A DNA stretch of 64,000 bases. It comes from Eleginops maclovinus (Eukaryota > Chordata > Actinopteri > Perciformes > Eleginopidae). The stretch's first letter is position 1. Each line of letters begins with the position of its first letter. Below, piece after piece: positions 26,501 through 38,500 of this stretch. Under the pieces are notes generated by a model. It was not told where the DNA came from and made no database searches. It saw only the letters and a list, made by a program, of their open reading frames with translations. Made by a program: the position numbers and the translations under genes. The DNA is taken from NCBI RefSeq assembly GCF_036324505.1, contig NC_086354.1, positions 18,476,707 through 18,540,706 of the forward strand. The letters are read 5' to 3'.

Positions 26501-29500
26501 CTGTGAAAAAGGGGGAATGCAATTATGTCAGAATAATACGTTTTATAACAGATAATATTTGACAAAGTACAAAACTTACTTGAAGTTTGAGCACACTTTT
26601 GTCTAAATTCCAGTGCCTATTTAAACGAAACAGGAACATCTAACGTAGAAGCAGCAGATGAGGGATGATGGCGGTCATGGTGGTATGATGGCGGTAAATC
26701 AAAGTTCTCACCTGACCATCTCCTTGTACTTGCTCAGAGCTTCCTGGGTCACATACTGGATGAAGTGCGGATCCCTCAGCTTCAGCTCCCCAGGAATGGA
26801 GAAGATGAGTGGGGGAGAGTTCAGGATGTTCACCTCCACCTTGGTCTCCCTCTCAGATTCATTCTGTTCATCCTGGGTATCTGGTGCCACCTACAGGATG
26901 GGAGACGTCATACACCAACAATTATCAATTTGCATTCAGCCAATTGGATTTTGACTGAACGTTTTCACCATACAATTAGTCAATGTTTTGTTTAATTGAC
27001 ATTTCAGGGATTGTGTTTTGATTTTTAACATGTCAAGTTACTAATCAAACTTTGAAAAATGTGAATGTTTTCTTTAGTAGTTCAGGTAGACTTCCTCTCA
27101 CAGTCCTAACCATGCACTCTGTTAATCTGCCCTTTTCCTGAATGTCCTCCGCTCCTCACCACGTTGATACGGAAGAGGTTTTGAGGAGTGTTTCTGTTCA
27201 CGGCCTGAGCCACCCAGCTGAAGTCGGCCACCATGCTGCTCAACCAGATGATGGTCTCATCAGTGTGGTGCTGGACGATGGACAGGATCTCATCGTACTG
27301 CTCTGAGGAAACATCCAGCAGCTGGGATGCTTCATCTAGCTCCACATGCAGGTCCCGGACGCTGGGGCACTCTGGAGACAAAAGCGGGAGCAGGCAGGTG
27401 TAAGCAGTATAGATTGGATTAATGATGTGAAATATAATCAATACTTAAATAAGAGTCACACCTGGAGTAAATTCACAAGCTACCCTGCAGCACACAAAGT
27501 GATTAAAACATTTACCAGCTTTAATAACACTCAATCAACACATACAAAATATTATTCTGAAATCTGCATAAAGAGTATTTTTACTTTTGGTACTTTAAGT
27601 ATATTTTGATGGTAATTCTTTTGTACTTTTACTTGAGTAACATTTTTATTGCAGGACTAACACAGTATTCGTACTCTCTGGTACTTCTACTTTTACTTCA
27701 GTACTTTTCCCACCACTGAATGTAAGTAAAGACTTCAGCTGAGGTAAACGGAGTGTGTTAGGGTGGTGTTGGAGGTGATGACGGTTGTGCTTCACCTGTG
27801 AGCAGCGCTCCCTGACAGGCCTCACACTGGCTCTGCAGCTGCCAGCACTGTGAGGTCTGTTTGCGAAGGTCTCGGCACAACTTCCTGTTCTGCAGAAAAC
27901 TAGGGAACATGTCCCTCCCTACAGCAAACACAAACATGTTCAACAACTAGATTAGTGTTGTGATTCATTTACATTGTGTAAAAAGCAACCCATTGCATCT
28001 CTTTCTCTCTAATATTCTCCAAGTTCCCACATCTTGTTCAGTGCAATATTATTAATAATTTGAATATTGAAAGGATTTGGGATTAATAATTCTAAATAGT
28101 GAGGAATACGTTAATCCCCCCTAATATGTATAATCAAGTAATATAAACTAGGTTTATATTACTCTGAAAAGAGCTGTTGTATATTATTTTAATGCTTATA
28201 TTTCTGTGCTTGACTAGGTAATGCATGATTTTACTTTAAACTGAGTATTTCTACCCTGTGTTATTAATTACTTACTAAAAACCCATATTTTTCCTACTTT
28301 TCTGAACCTCGCTGACTATAACTACCTTTCTTCTTCTGTTCCTCCACCGCCTTCTGGATGTCATCAAACCTCTGGGTCACCACCGCTCCAAACTCCTCCA
28401 CCACACTCTTGCCGAAGTCAAAGAAGGACTCCAGCACATCCTCCAGTCCCACTCCCTGCAGGAAGCCGGAGTCCCGAGCGGGGTTGTAGGGGTCTGCGGA
28501 GTCGTACTCCATCAGGGAGTCGGTGTTGTTCAGGAAGGCTTTCTGCAGGACCTGGTCCAGCCGGCCACTCATCCTGGAGACCAGCTCCACGCTGCGGTTC
28601 ACCAGCAGCCCCACCTTGCTGCTCAGGCGGCTGAAAGACTCCTCGATGCGATCCACCTCCATGTCGCTGTCCTCTGGGCTCTGATTGACCAGGATGTCCC
28701 CTGCCTCTAGACGGGACTCTCTGGGGCCGAAACGCTTGGACACCCTGCGGAAGAAGTTCTCCACCTAGAGAGTGAAAAGATATGGAGGTAGGATTTGATT
28801 GATAACCCGGGGTTCACAATATGTTTCCTCGGGTTCAAATTAAGAAACAACTAAATTCAGCAACACAAAACTTAATAAACTTGTTTTTATTTCTTGCAGA
28901 TTTCTTGTTGAATAACGTAACGTTGAACTTCTTTAGAAAAAATATTAAAATAATAGGTTTGTTCCAAATTGTTCACATTGCTAGTGGTCACATAAGACAT
29001 TTTAAGGGGCTATAAGCTAGCGTTTTTAAAGCTATGGTCCAAAGAAAATGCTGTTTCCATTTGATAAGTCCAGCACTATTTTCATTCTCTGTGTTACTGT
29101 CATTCATCACAAATGCATATCATTAAGGTCATGAACACAGTTTCCCTCATCGCATTTGTTGATGTAGTGTTTATCTGAAGAATACAGCAAGACAATGGCA
29201 CCACCTGAAGCCAGATTTGATCCCAAAAAAAGCCAAATAAATCATACAGTTGTGTTATATTTGCCTACATGTTACAAGAGTTTGGAGGTTAGAGTAACAA
29301 AGTCTGAAGTTGAGTTTCATACCTTGGCATGGAAGAAGCCATATCCCCTGCGGCAGGTGGAGGTGTAGAAAGTTTTGCATGCGTCCTCCAGACAGGGCCT
29401 GCACTGCTCCCACTCAGACTGCAGGGAGTCTTTGCACTGCTGCTCTGCCTCCTCCAGCTTCTCTGTCACCTCCTTAGTCAGCTGGTCCGCCCCCTGGTGG

Positions 29501-30149
29501 CAGGAAGCAAGACATTTCTTATCTGTTTGCTTTTTTTCTGTCTGCCTTTCTTTCTTAGGTCAATGTTGTTCTTACCTTCTTCTTGTCACTGCTGTGCCGG
29601 AGGGATTTCATGAGGTGTTCGTGCTTCTGCTCATTACTCCACATCACCTCCCTCATTTGCTTCACCCCATACAGAGCCCTCCTCACCTCCTCATCCACAA
29701 GTTTCTCCCCATCCAGGGACAACTCTGAGTTAGAAGGAGGAACAAACAAACAATGTCAACACATCTTAAAGGCAAATAGAAAATGGGGTGGAAACCAATA
29801 TCTGGTTATTAAATAGTGCAATCTGATTTACAGTAGCTAACGCATCTAAAACTAATTGAAACCCCGTAGAACCTATAAAAATGATTTAATGCCACTGTTT
29901 ACATTACATATCAGAATACACGACTCTACAGGAGTTTTTTGCCGTGGGACTGCAGATAAAAATGCTCTTTTGACTTTGATACACAACATCAAACATATTC
30001 ACTTAAAAATAAGTAAAGATAAATTCAGAGTTTTCTGCTGACTCACGTTTTAAGGTGTCCTTTGAGATACCTGTGGGTTCGTCCTCTGGGGCAGAATAAA
30101 GGACCCCCAGCGTCGCCCCCAGAACAAACAAACCAAGCAGCAGCTTCAT
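26482..30149 (-). CDS. clul1: Clusterin-like protein 1, 8 coding exons, 464 aa, intact
   Basis: A secreted glycoprotein of the clusterin family. Mammalian CLUL1 is known from retina (cones). Coding exons in transcript order: 30149-30047, 29724-29576, 29493-29323, 28764-28326, 27918-27796, 27371-27160, 26890-26712, 26500-26482. All junctions keep frame, for 1395 nt including the stop. A signal peptide covers residues 1 to about 19 (MKLLLGLFVLGATLGVLYS). The ten clusterin cysteines form two groups of five (104, 115, 118, 123, 131 and 302, 312, 319, 322, 330) that pair across the chain in the family. NxS/T sites (NQS, NRS, NNT) lie between them. No furin site like that of clusterin was noticed. 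The start lies in the second exon after a short 5' UTR. Length matches human CLUL1 (466 aa), and position beside yes1 and colec12 favours clul1 over clu. Confidence 0.92.
26712..26890 (-). CDS. clul1: clul1 exon 8: C-terminal beta/helix segment
   Basis: 179 nt, phase 0 to phase 2. It encodes KVEVNILNSPPLIFSIPGEL and DPHFIQYVTQEALSKYK, which align with the clusterin C terminus (a V-x-V-x-x-S pattern followed by F-x-x-x-V-A-x-x-A-L-x-x-Y). Confidence 0.9.
27160..27371 (-). CDS. clul1: clul1 exon 7
   Basis: 212 nt, phase 1 to phase 0. It starts ECPSVRDLHVELDEASQLL and continues into the tryptophan-containing C-terminal helices (TIIWLSSM, DFSWVAQ). A MITE fragment begins about 45 bp upstream of this exon in the intron. 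Confidence 0.9.
27415..27718. mobile_element. 5'-truncated MITE copy in clul1 intron 6
   Basis: It shares with the complete copy at 35837-36255 the phrases GTGAAATATAATCAA, TCTGCATAA, GAGTA then TTTTTACTTTTGGTA, and TACTTGAGTAAC. It ends with CCCACCACTG, the terminal inverted sequence of the family. The first part is missing. Confidence 0.75.
27796..27918 (-). CDS. clul1: clul1 exon 6: second cysteine cluster (first four Cys)
   Basis: 123 nt, phase 1 both sides. It encodes CRDLRKQTSQC and CEACQG. The fifth cysteine of this cluster begins the next exon. Confidence 0.9.
28326..28764 (-). CDS. clul1: clul1 exon 5: long helical/coiled segment
   Basis: 439 nt, phase 0 to phase 1. It begins VENFFRRVSKRFG and is acidic and helical, with NQS, NRS and NNT glycosylation sites. 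It covers the region where clusterin itself is cut into two chains. I see no R-x-x-R processing site. Confidence 0.88.
29323..29493 (-). CDS. clul1: clul1 exon 4: first five-cysteine cluster
   Basis: 171 nt in phase 0. It carries C-x10-C-x2-C-x4-C-x7-C with the family signature CRPCLEDACKTFYTSTCRRG at residues 115-134. Confidence 0.92.
29576..29724 (-). CDS. clul1: clul1 exon 3: N-terminal helical segment
   Basis: 149 nt, phase 1 to phase 0, donor GTAAG. It encodes LSLDGEKLVDEEV and GVKQMREVM, which match the amphipathic N-terminal region of clusterins (the family has the conserved pattern G-E-K-x-V-D-x-E-I). Confidence 0.88.
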
Positions 30150-30186
30150 GTTGAGCCCACTCAGCAGCAGTTCAGAAGTTTAAACT
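30047..30186 (-). CDS. clul1: clul1 exon 2: 5' UTR end, start codon, signal peptide
   Basis: The acceptor TTTTTTCAG ends at 30187. The ATG is at 30149-30147 and the donor GTGAGT follows 30047, giving 103 coding nt, phase 1 out. It encodes the hydrophobic signal peptide and the acidic mature N terminus (PEDEP). Confidence 0.88.
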
Positions 30187-31933
30187 CTGAAAAAATAAAT
30201 GTGAGATTACTACCGGTACAGAATCCTATCGGACATTAAGAGTGCCTGAAGATCCCTGAAGAGTATTAAAATGTATTTCATTTAGTTTCCAATATTAAAG
30301 TCTAAAGATCTTGGAGGGGAGGCATTGGAATGAATTGTATTTCTCCCCTGTACCCACATTGTTTTTACAGGTAAATCTTACATCTAAAATAAAGGTCTGA
30401 CCTAAGTCGACTTTATTTTAAATGCACAGCGACATTGTTTTCCTTTTGACTTGATCTACTGCCATACCATTTTATTGTCAAAATGCAGATATGAGCTTTA
30501 AATGAACTTTCTCAAAACTGCATATTTCAGTTATTCAAGTTCAATACAACTCAATAATTCTGTATAATGTAGTTTGGCTGCCTATTTCTCTTGCTCCTGT
30601 CCCGCTGTAAATGTTTATTTAGAGGAATCAAAAGTCTTAACACATTACATTTGTACTGCTACCCTGACATTTGCTTTATGAGCACACACTGTGTTTTAAT
30701 AAAAAAGCAAAACAAAAGGTGCTATTTGATCTGTTCCAAAGCTAATAGGATTTGAGCTTGAGCATGATTAAACATCAAAATACTGTACGTGGTCATAAGT
30801 AGGTCTGCCTCTTGGTGGTGCTGCACATCTGTGTACACTTAAACAACCACAGTCATGTGTCCCTAATGGACTTACATCCTTTTGATGTCAGAAAGTAACT
30901 GGAACAGTTTATTTTAGTTGGTTCGACTACAAAGATGTGTCCCAACACAACCTTTAACATATGTTCCCTCATTACAGTGACGAGTAAAATACGTAACCTT
31001 TAGATTTTTACTTATTTTGGCATTAGACTATGGGAAATATTACATTTCCGTCCTAGATGTTAATGATTCAAGGGCTTTATTATCATATGCAATAGCTTCA
31101 ACCTAGTTTTGGCAATACAAATCTTAAATCCAAGGGTCCTCTAACAATGCATTTCATATAGTTAAGAGATAACAGGAAATAAATAATACTGCAAGAGACC
31201 TAAAGGTGTTCCACATCTAAGTGTTTATATTGCTTAGCTGTGTCATTTTAACTCTGCAAATACTATAAGGATTTGATCTTTCAGTTTTAAGAATGCACTG
31301 ACCTATAGCAGCCTTGTTTTTGTTTTTGTTTTTGTACTTTAAGAACCACCATTAGGAGGTCAGCTGTGGGGGGTTTAAAACTTGCTGAGCTGTGTTTATG
31401 TGTGCACCCTCTGCTGCATCAGGGGGTCAGGCTATATGAAGTGGCTGAGTTTATATTGTGTTTACTTGCTAATTTAGTAACCTGTAAACAAGCTGAACTA
31501 ACCTGCCCCAGTTCAGATACACCAGGAGTTACACAAATTAACATCAAGCGGGGATTAACAGTAATTGAGGATTAACTCTTCATTTATTTCATCATGGGTT
31601 TAGGCTGTTATCAGTTCTATTATATCCTATTTAAAACATATCAAGCTGTTCCTAAGAAGCTCATATGATCTATAAATGATGTACTAATGTGGATTAAATT
31701 AGTGCATTAAGTATCATAATCTTAATCCAAAATATTCTTTTAAAAGTAGCAATAAAAAATCCAGCTGTACAAATGATTGATTTAACCAAATAACATTTAC
31801 TACAAATTATGCAATCCTAAAAATATATCAGGACACTCACAAATAAAATACTTTTGAATTGAAAATACAAGATTATGACTAATCAAGCAAAGATTGAAAG
31901 ACCTTAAATAATAATCACAACATAGAAACTAAC
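30187..31933 (-). other. clul1 intron 1
   Basis: 1.7 kb, AT-rich. It holds a (GTTTTT)n run near 31317-31335 and four of the five GGATTA/TAATCC motifs reported separately. No other gene was recognised. Confidence 0.5.
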
Positions 31934-32099
31934 CTGTAAATAAGTGAAGACGCTCCTCCTTTGGCGGGAATCAACAAGGTGCTCTGTGTGGACAGTATGG
32001 GCTTGTAGTTAAAGTCAAACTGACCGGGTCTATTTGTGCTCGTTCCACTCAAGTCTTTATCCTATTACAGTCTTTGTTCATGTTGATGCCCGTTAATCC
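31552..32099. promoter_or_regulatory. clul1: Cluster of five CRX/OTX core motifs around clul1 exon 1
   Basis: GGATTA occurs at 31552-31557, 31569-31574 and 31691-31696. Its complement TAATCC occurs at 31723-31728 and 32094-32099. This is the core bound by the photoreceptor factor CRX and by OTX2. The gene is retinal in mammals, so the clustering is suggestive. Base composition raises the chance rate, and no conservation could be checked. Confidence 0.3.
31934..32010 (-). other. clul1: clul1 exon 1, untranslated (5' UTR), approximate start
   Basis: On the - strand TTATTTACAG is followed by a GTTAGT donor at 31933-31928, and a matching acceptor with a T-rich tract precedes the ATG exon at 30186. 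The transcription start is unknown. A weak TATA-like GATAAAG sits at about 32060. Its existence is inferred because the ATG exon has a good acceptor upstream of the start codon. Confidence 0.35.
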
Positions 32100-32350
32100 A
32101 GCATTACACACGTTGCCAGAGACGTTGGTTTTACATAAGGGGCTGCTTAGTCATGTCAGGCCACTGTTTACACTTAGATGTTGGATGAATGGTAACAGAA
32201 TTTAGCACAAAGGTCCACATTTTTTTCTGAACGATTATTATCTTCAAATATGGAAATGTTTAATAGTACACCAATGTAGGAATAGAAAGTACATATGTTT
32301 GACATACTGTCTTTCATTTAAGGTGCAGAAAACGTATTTTACTTTAAATA

Positions 32351-32780
32351 GGACATGTTATGCTCAATTTAAGGATCATACAGTATTTGTATTTTGTGCC
32401 TCTGCTGTGACATGTCTCCATGCTTAAATGTTCAAACTGTCTTTATTTTTCTCATTCTGCCTGTGCTGCAGCACCTCTTTTCACCCTCTGTCTGAAACCA
32501 GAGTCCAGTTTGCTCAGATTGGTTAGCTGGCCGGCTCTTAGAAATGTCCCGCCCCTTAGCCTGTCATCTACAATGTGTTGGAGCGCTAGCCAATAAAAGT
32601 GTGAGCGTTACATTGTGATGCAACAATGTAACAGAAGTAAGCAAAGGAGTCGAATGTGGAAGAGAAACTCCCTCTGGCAGGAACACAGGGATTATAGGCT
32701 TTGCAGACCATTTACATGCACAAAAGAACCTATAGATCATACTACAGGAAAGAGGAAACTCCAAAAACATAATCAGGTCT
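32351..32780. mobile_element. Non-autonomous DNA element (MITE-like) between clul1 and colec12
   Basis: The left end GGACATGTTATGCT and the right end AACATAATCAGGTC are imperfect inverted copies. Inside are phrases of a very common teleost repeat: GTGCTGCAGCACCTCTTTTC, CCCTCTGTCTGAAAC, GATTGGTTAGCTGGCC, GTCCCGCCCCTTAG and GCCAATAAAAGTGTGAGC. It has no coding capacity. The superfamily is not assigned. Confidence 0.65.
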
Positions 32781-34970
<2,190 letters not shown>

Positions 34971-34979
34971 CACACACAG

Positions 34980-35500
34980 CAATCAGGGGTGCAGACGGTG
35001 CGCACAGATGTGGGAACACGTGGTTTCTCCTCGCAGCCCTACGGGCGCACCATTTCCTCTCACGTTTGGATTCCTTCACTTTTTGAGTTTCTCCGGTTAC
35101 TGCTGCGGGTACCACAGAGTGCTGAGCTGGACAAGGATACACCCCTCACCTCAGCATCTTTCCAAACTAGCTACTCTGCTAATAAGAGGACAGTTTTTTT
35201 TTATTTTGCAACTCCTTCTCGCATTCCCAACAAAGTTCATTCCTCTTTGTGCTGCAGCATCTGAGGTGCGACCCTGAAGTTACCTGCGCGTTATACATCG
35301 TCTTGAGTGTGAAAACTTACGGATGGAGTTTTGAATTCTTATTTGCTACTACTCCAACAAACGGTGGATATTGGGATACTCGCAGATCCTAGCTGCTGTG
35401 CGTTCAAAGGGAACTTTTGGGCAGATGCCATTGCGATGCTGTGGATGTGACTTCAAACAACAGCTTCACTGCGGTAGAGTCCTGTAAACCACAATGAAAG
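34980..35500 (+). CDS. colec12: colec12 exon 1: 5' UTR and first seven coding bases
   Basis: The start ATG at 35494-35496 has A at -3 (ACAATGA). Only ATG AAA G is coding before the GTAGGC donor at 35501. Phase 1 joins exactly to exon 2 to give MKDDFA, identical to the start of mammalian COLEC12. The 5' UTR extends upstream through GC-richer sequence, but its true start is unknown. Confidence 0.8.
35425..35487 (+). promoter_or_regulatory. colec12: Upstream ORF in colec12 5' leader
   Basis: ATG at 35425 opens a 20-codon ORF rich in Cys that stops with TAA at 35485-35487, six bases before the main ATG. A second uATG at 35436 stops after four codons. If exon 1 includes this stretch, these uORFs could lower translation of colec12. 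The peptide has no known family. Confidence 0.45.
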
Positions 35501-38500
35501 GTAGGCTCATTCAGCGGCACGCAGAACACAGAAATAACTGAAGGGCACTCCACACTTCCATTGATGAGCTTTTTTTCTACTGGTGCAACATTGCTGTCGC
35601 ACTTTCTTTGTCACTTTCTGCCTCTTTCTCTCAGTCTGAGACCTGAGGAATGCGTGGGCTACAACTCGCGTATAACATCTGGATTCAATTAAGGAACTCT
35701 GCTTGGGATTGTTTTGCATCTGCCTGCTACACATCAAACACCAACCTACATTAACTGAACTGTTCAAAACAGAGCCACAACACATGATTATAGCCTCACC
35801 TAGAGAGCAAATCACTTTATGTTGGGTAGATAATGTCAGCGGTGTAAAGTAACTGATTACATTTACTCAAATACTGTATTTAAGTTAAATTGTCTATCCC
35901 ACTACAGTTCAAAGGTAAATCAAATGTTTACTTCACTACATTTTTTACACAGTAATGTGAAATATAATCAACACTTTAAGACTTCATTTTCAGCTGGAGT
36001 AAAATGTAACAACGATGCAGTATGCAAGCTTTGATAAACACATTAATGCATCAATAATTATAATAAAAACATGTAATATGATATGATTCTGAAATGGACC
36101 AATCTGCATAATGAGTACTTTTACTTTTGGTAGCTAAAGTATATTTAGATGCCAATACTTTACTTGAGTAACCTTTTGATTGCAACTTGTACCAGAGTGT
36201 CCCTACGATTCTAATTTAACTTAAGTACAATAAATGAGTACTTCCCCCACATCTGGATAACGTAATACTAATTTTGCACAATTCTCCATTTTTGTGCTGC
36301 ACTTGATAAAAAGTTTGTGTTGGCTTAAAGTTATAAATAAAGCCCCAAAGGAAACACTGAGTCAGGCTTAACACTCGTGCATGAACAGCTTTATTGTGGT
36401 AGGCTATAACTCCGCGCATGCTCACAGTATATCCAATGATTTGCTGCCTTTCAACACATTACATGTAATAAAAGCAGACCCAATAGACTCAATGTGCTCA
36501 GCTTAACTCATGATTATGAAGGTTTATTTTAAGTTTACCCAGATGTGATTCTCACGTAGTGCCTTTGTGTTTTTGGATGCTGACAATTAACACAGTGCGT
36601 GTCATTCTCACCCACTCACTCTGGCACTCAGTACTCAGCACTCTGGTCATGAAGGTCTGGTCCTTTTATTACATAATGTAAACACTACATGAATCCTGCC
36701 ACCTTGTGGTCCATCTAAAAATTAAAAAAACAAAGCTCTGCATTGTGGGAATGATTATGAATAACTCTCACAAGGATATATGATATAGCTGCCATGCTTA
36801 CCACTTCCTGTTACTGCTGTGGTTGCAGAAAGAGTCAATGGGACAAAAATACAATTAGGTTTGTGTGTTAAGGCTTTTATTTGTTGAGTATATTGTTTCC
36901 TTTTTTTTAGTTCTTTGTTATGTTTTTATTAGAACAAGACATTGGAAACACATACAAGCAGGCTGGTAAACTGTAGGACCAGCATGCATCAGAGAGGGAA
37001 TATTGTTTTAGAGGCAGCATGAACCCAACAGTCCTTTACATATAGATAAAGCACAAGTAAACACATACTTTTGAGCTTGGGGACAGAAAATATTATCACA
37101 GATAACTTGTTTTTTCTGGAATTTCAAGTCTTCATCAGTGTCCAGCAGTGGCTCAGTCAGTAGGGGCTTGGACTGGGAATCGTAGGGTCACCGGTTCAAG
37201 TCCCCGAACAGACTTGAAAAAACATGGAAGGTGGACTGCTACTTGGAGAGGTCCCAGTTCACCTCCTAGGCCCTGCTGTGGTGCCCTTGAGCAAGGCACC
37301 GGACACCTCCAATCCCCCCTCCCCATTGCTCCCCGGGCGCTGCACAATAGCTGCCCACTGCTCCTAGAACTAGGATGGGTTAAATGCAGAGGACCAATTT
37401 CACTGTGTGTGCTCTGCTGTGTGCATGTATGTGACTAATAAAGAGGGTTTCATCCTCCGATTCTATCTATCTATCTGATGGATGGCATGAGATGTAGTTA
37501 AAAGCTCTGAGGAAAAAAAGACGAGAGCCTATTTAACTAAGTTAATGTACAACAATGGTTTTATTTTTGCCTACTCCCAGTTTATTCCTTTTGGTCATCA
37601 GTGTCACTTACATGTTTCAGGCTGCATGAAAACACTAAAGTCACCGGCCATTTTCAAATCAGAGTGAGCACTTAAGGCCAAAAAGGTTAAGGCTGAGCTA
37701 AATTTGGATAGAAGGTGAGAGTTTTAATAAAAAGTCATAACATTTGTTTTCACAGTGAAACAGCTGCTAACTATATCTTGAAAACATATTAATTAAAATG
37801 TAGTTTAAGAAAGAGTAACATGCAATGTGTATGTGTAAAAGCTGTTCAACAAATAACCAGATTTAGCCAAGTTTGAACCACAATGCATCTTTGACCTGCA
37901 AAAACAACACATCAGTGCTGACTGGGATCTATTTCTGTGGTGTTGAGCAACTCTTCTGAAGAATCATGGCACTCTGCAGCAGTATTCATCCCAACATTTG
38001 ACTCATACAGCTTTTTTCAAATGCACTCAGTTTCAACCCCTTGGACAAGTTGTGATATACTCCATTTCCCCGAATGGCTCTTGGAACACAATCTTGTTGC
38101 TTGGAAACACAAACAGGAACCCGAGTTGTGGGGGGTATTAGGAAAGTCAAATTCCTTAAGTAAGATGTGTTTTCCGATTATTTACAACTGTTTGGCCTGA
38201 TCTTGTCACCTCTTCTCTCGCTCTGCTCTCCATCAGGGGATGTCGGCACAGAAGACGTTGGGATTTCTTGTAGTTTTAGGCACCAGCAGCAGTCATTTCT
38301 GAACATTTCTTCATGTTAATCTCTGAAAGAGACACCAAAAATAACAGTAGTAACATCAACTTTCTTAATTCACCTTTTTTTTCCTACCTGTATTTGGATC
38401 CTCTCTTCACTTTGCTGATGTACAGCCGTGGCTCTAATATCGCAGTACCTCACTGCTTCTGGTATTTTGTGATCTGTTTTTTTTCTGATGATCTTTAAGC

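Noticed and set aside
28294..28325. Extension of the clul1 exon 5 ORF past 28326
   Set aside because: Read-through of the donor into intron. The phase-1 splice to 27918 restores the clusterin cysteine cluster.
26482..30149. Assignment to clu (clusterin) itself
   Set aside because: Neighbours match the CLUL1 locus and I saw no furin cleavage site between the chains.
37146..37210. Possible functional tRNA gene
   Set aside because: A and B boxes are present, but the sequence continues into a SINE body and 3' tail. No clean cloverleaf with paired acceptor stem is seen.
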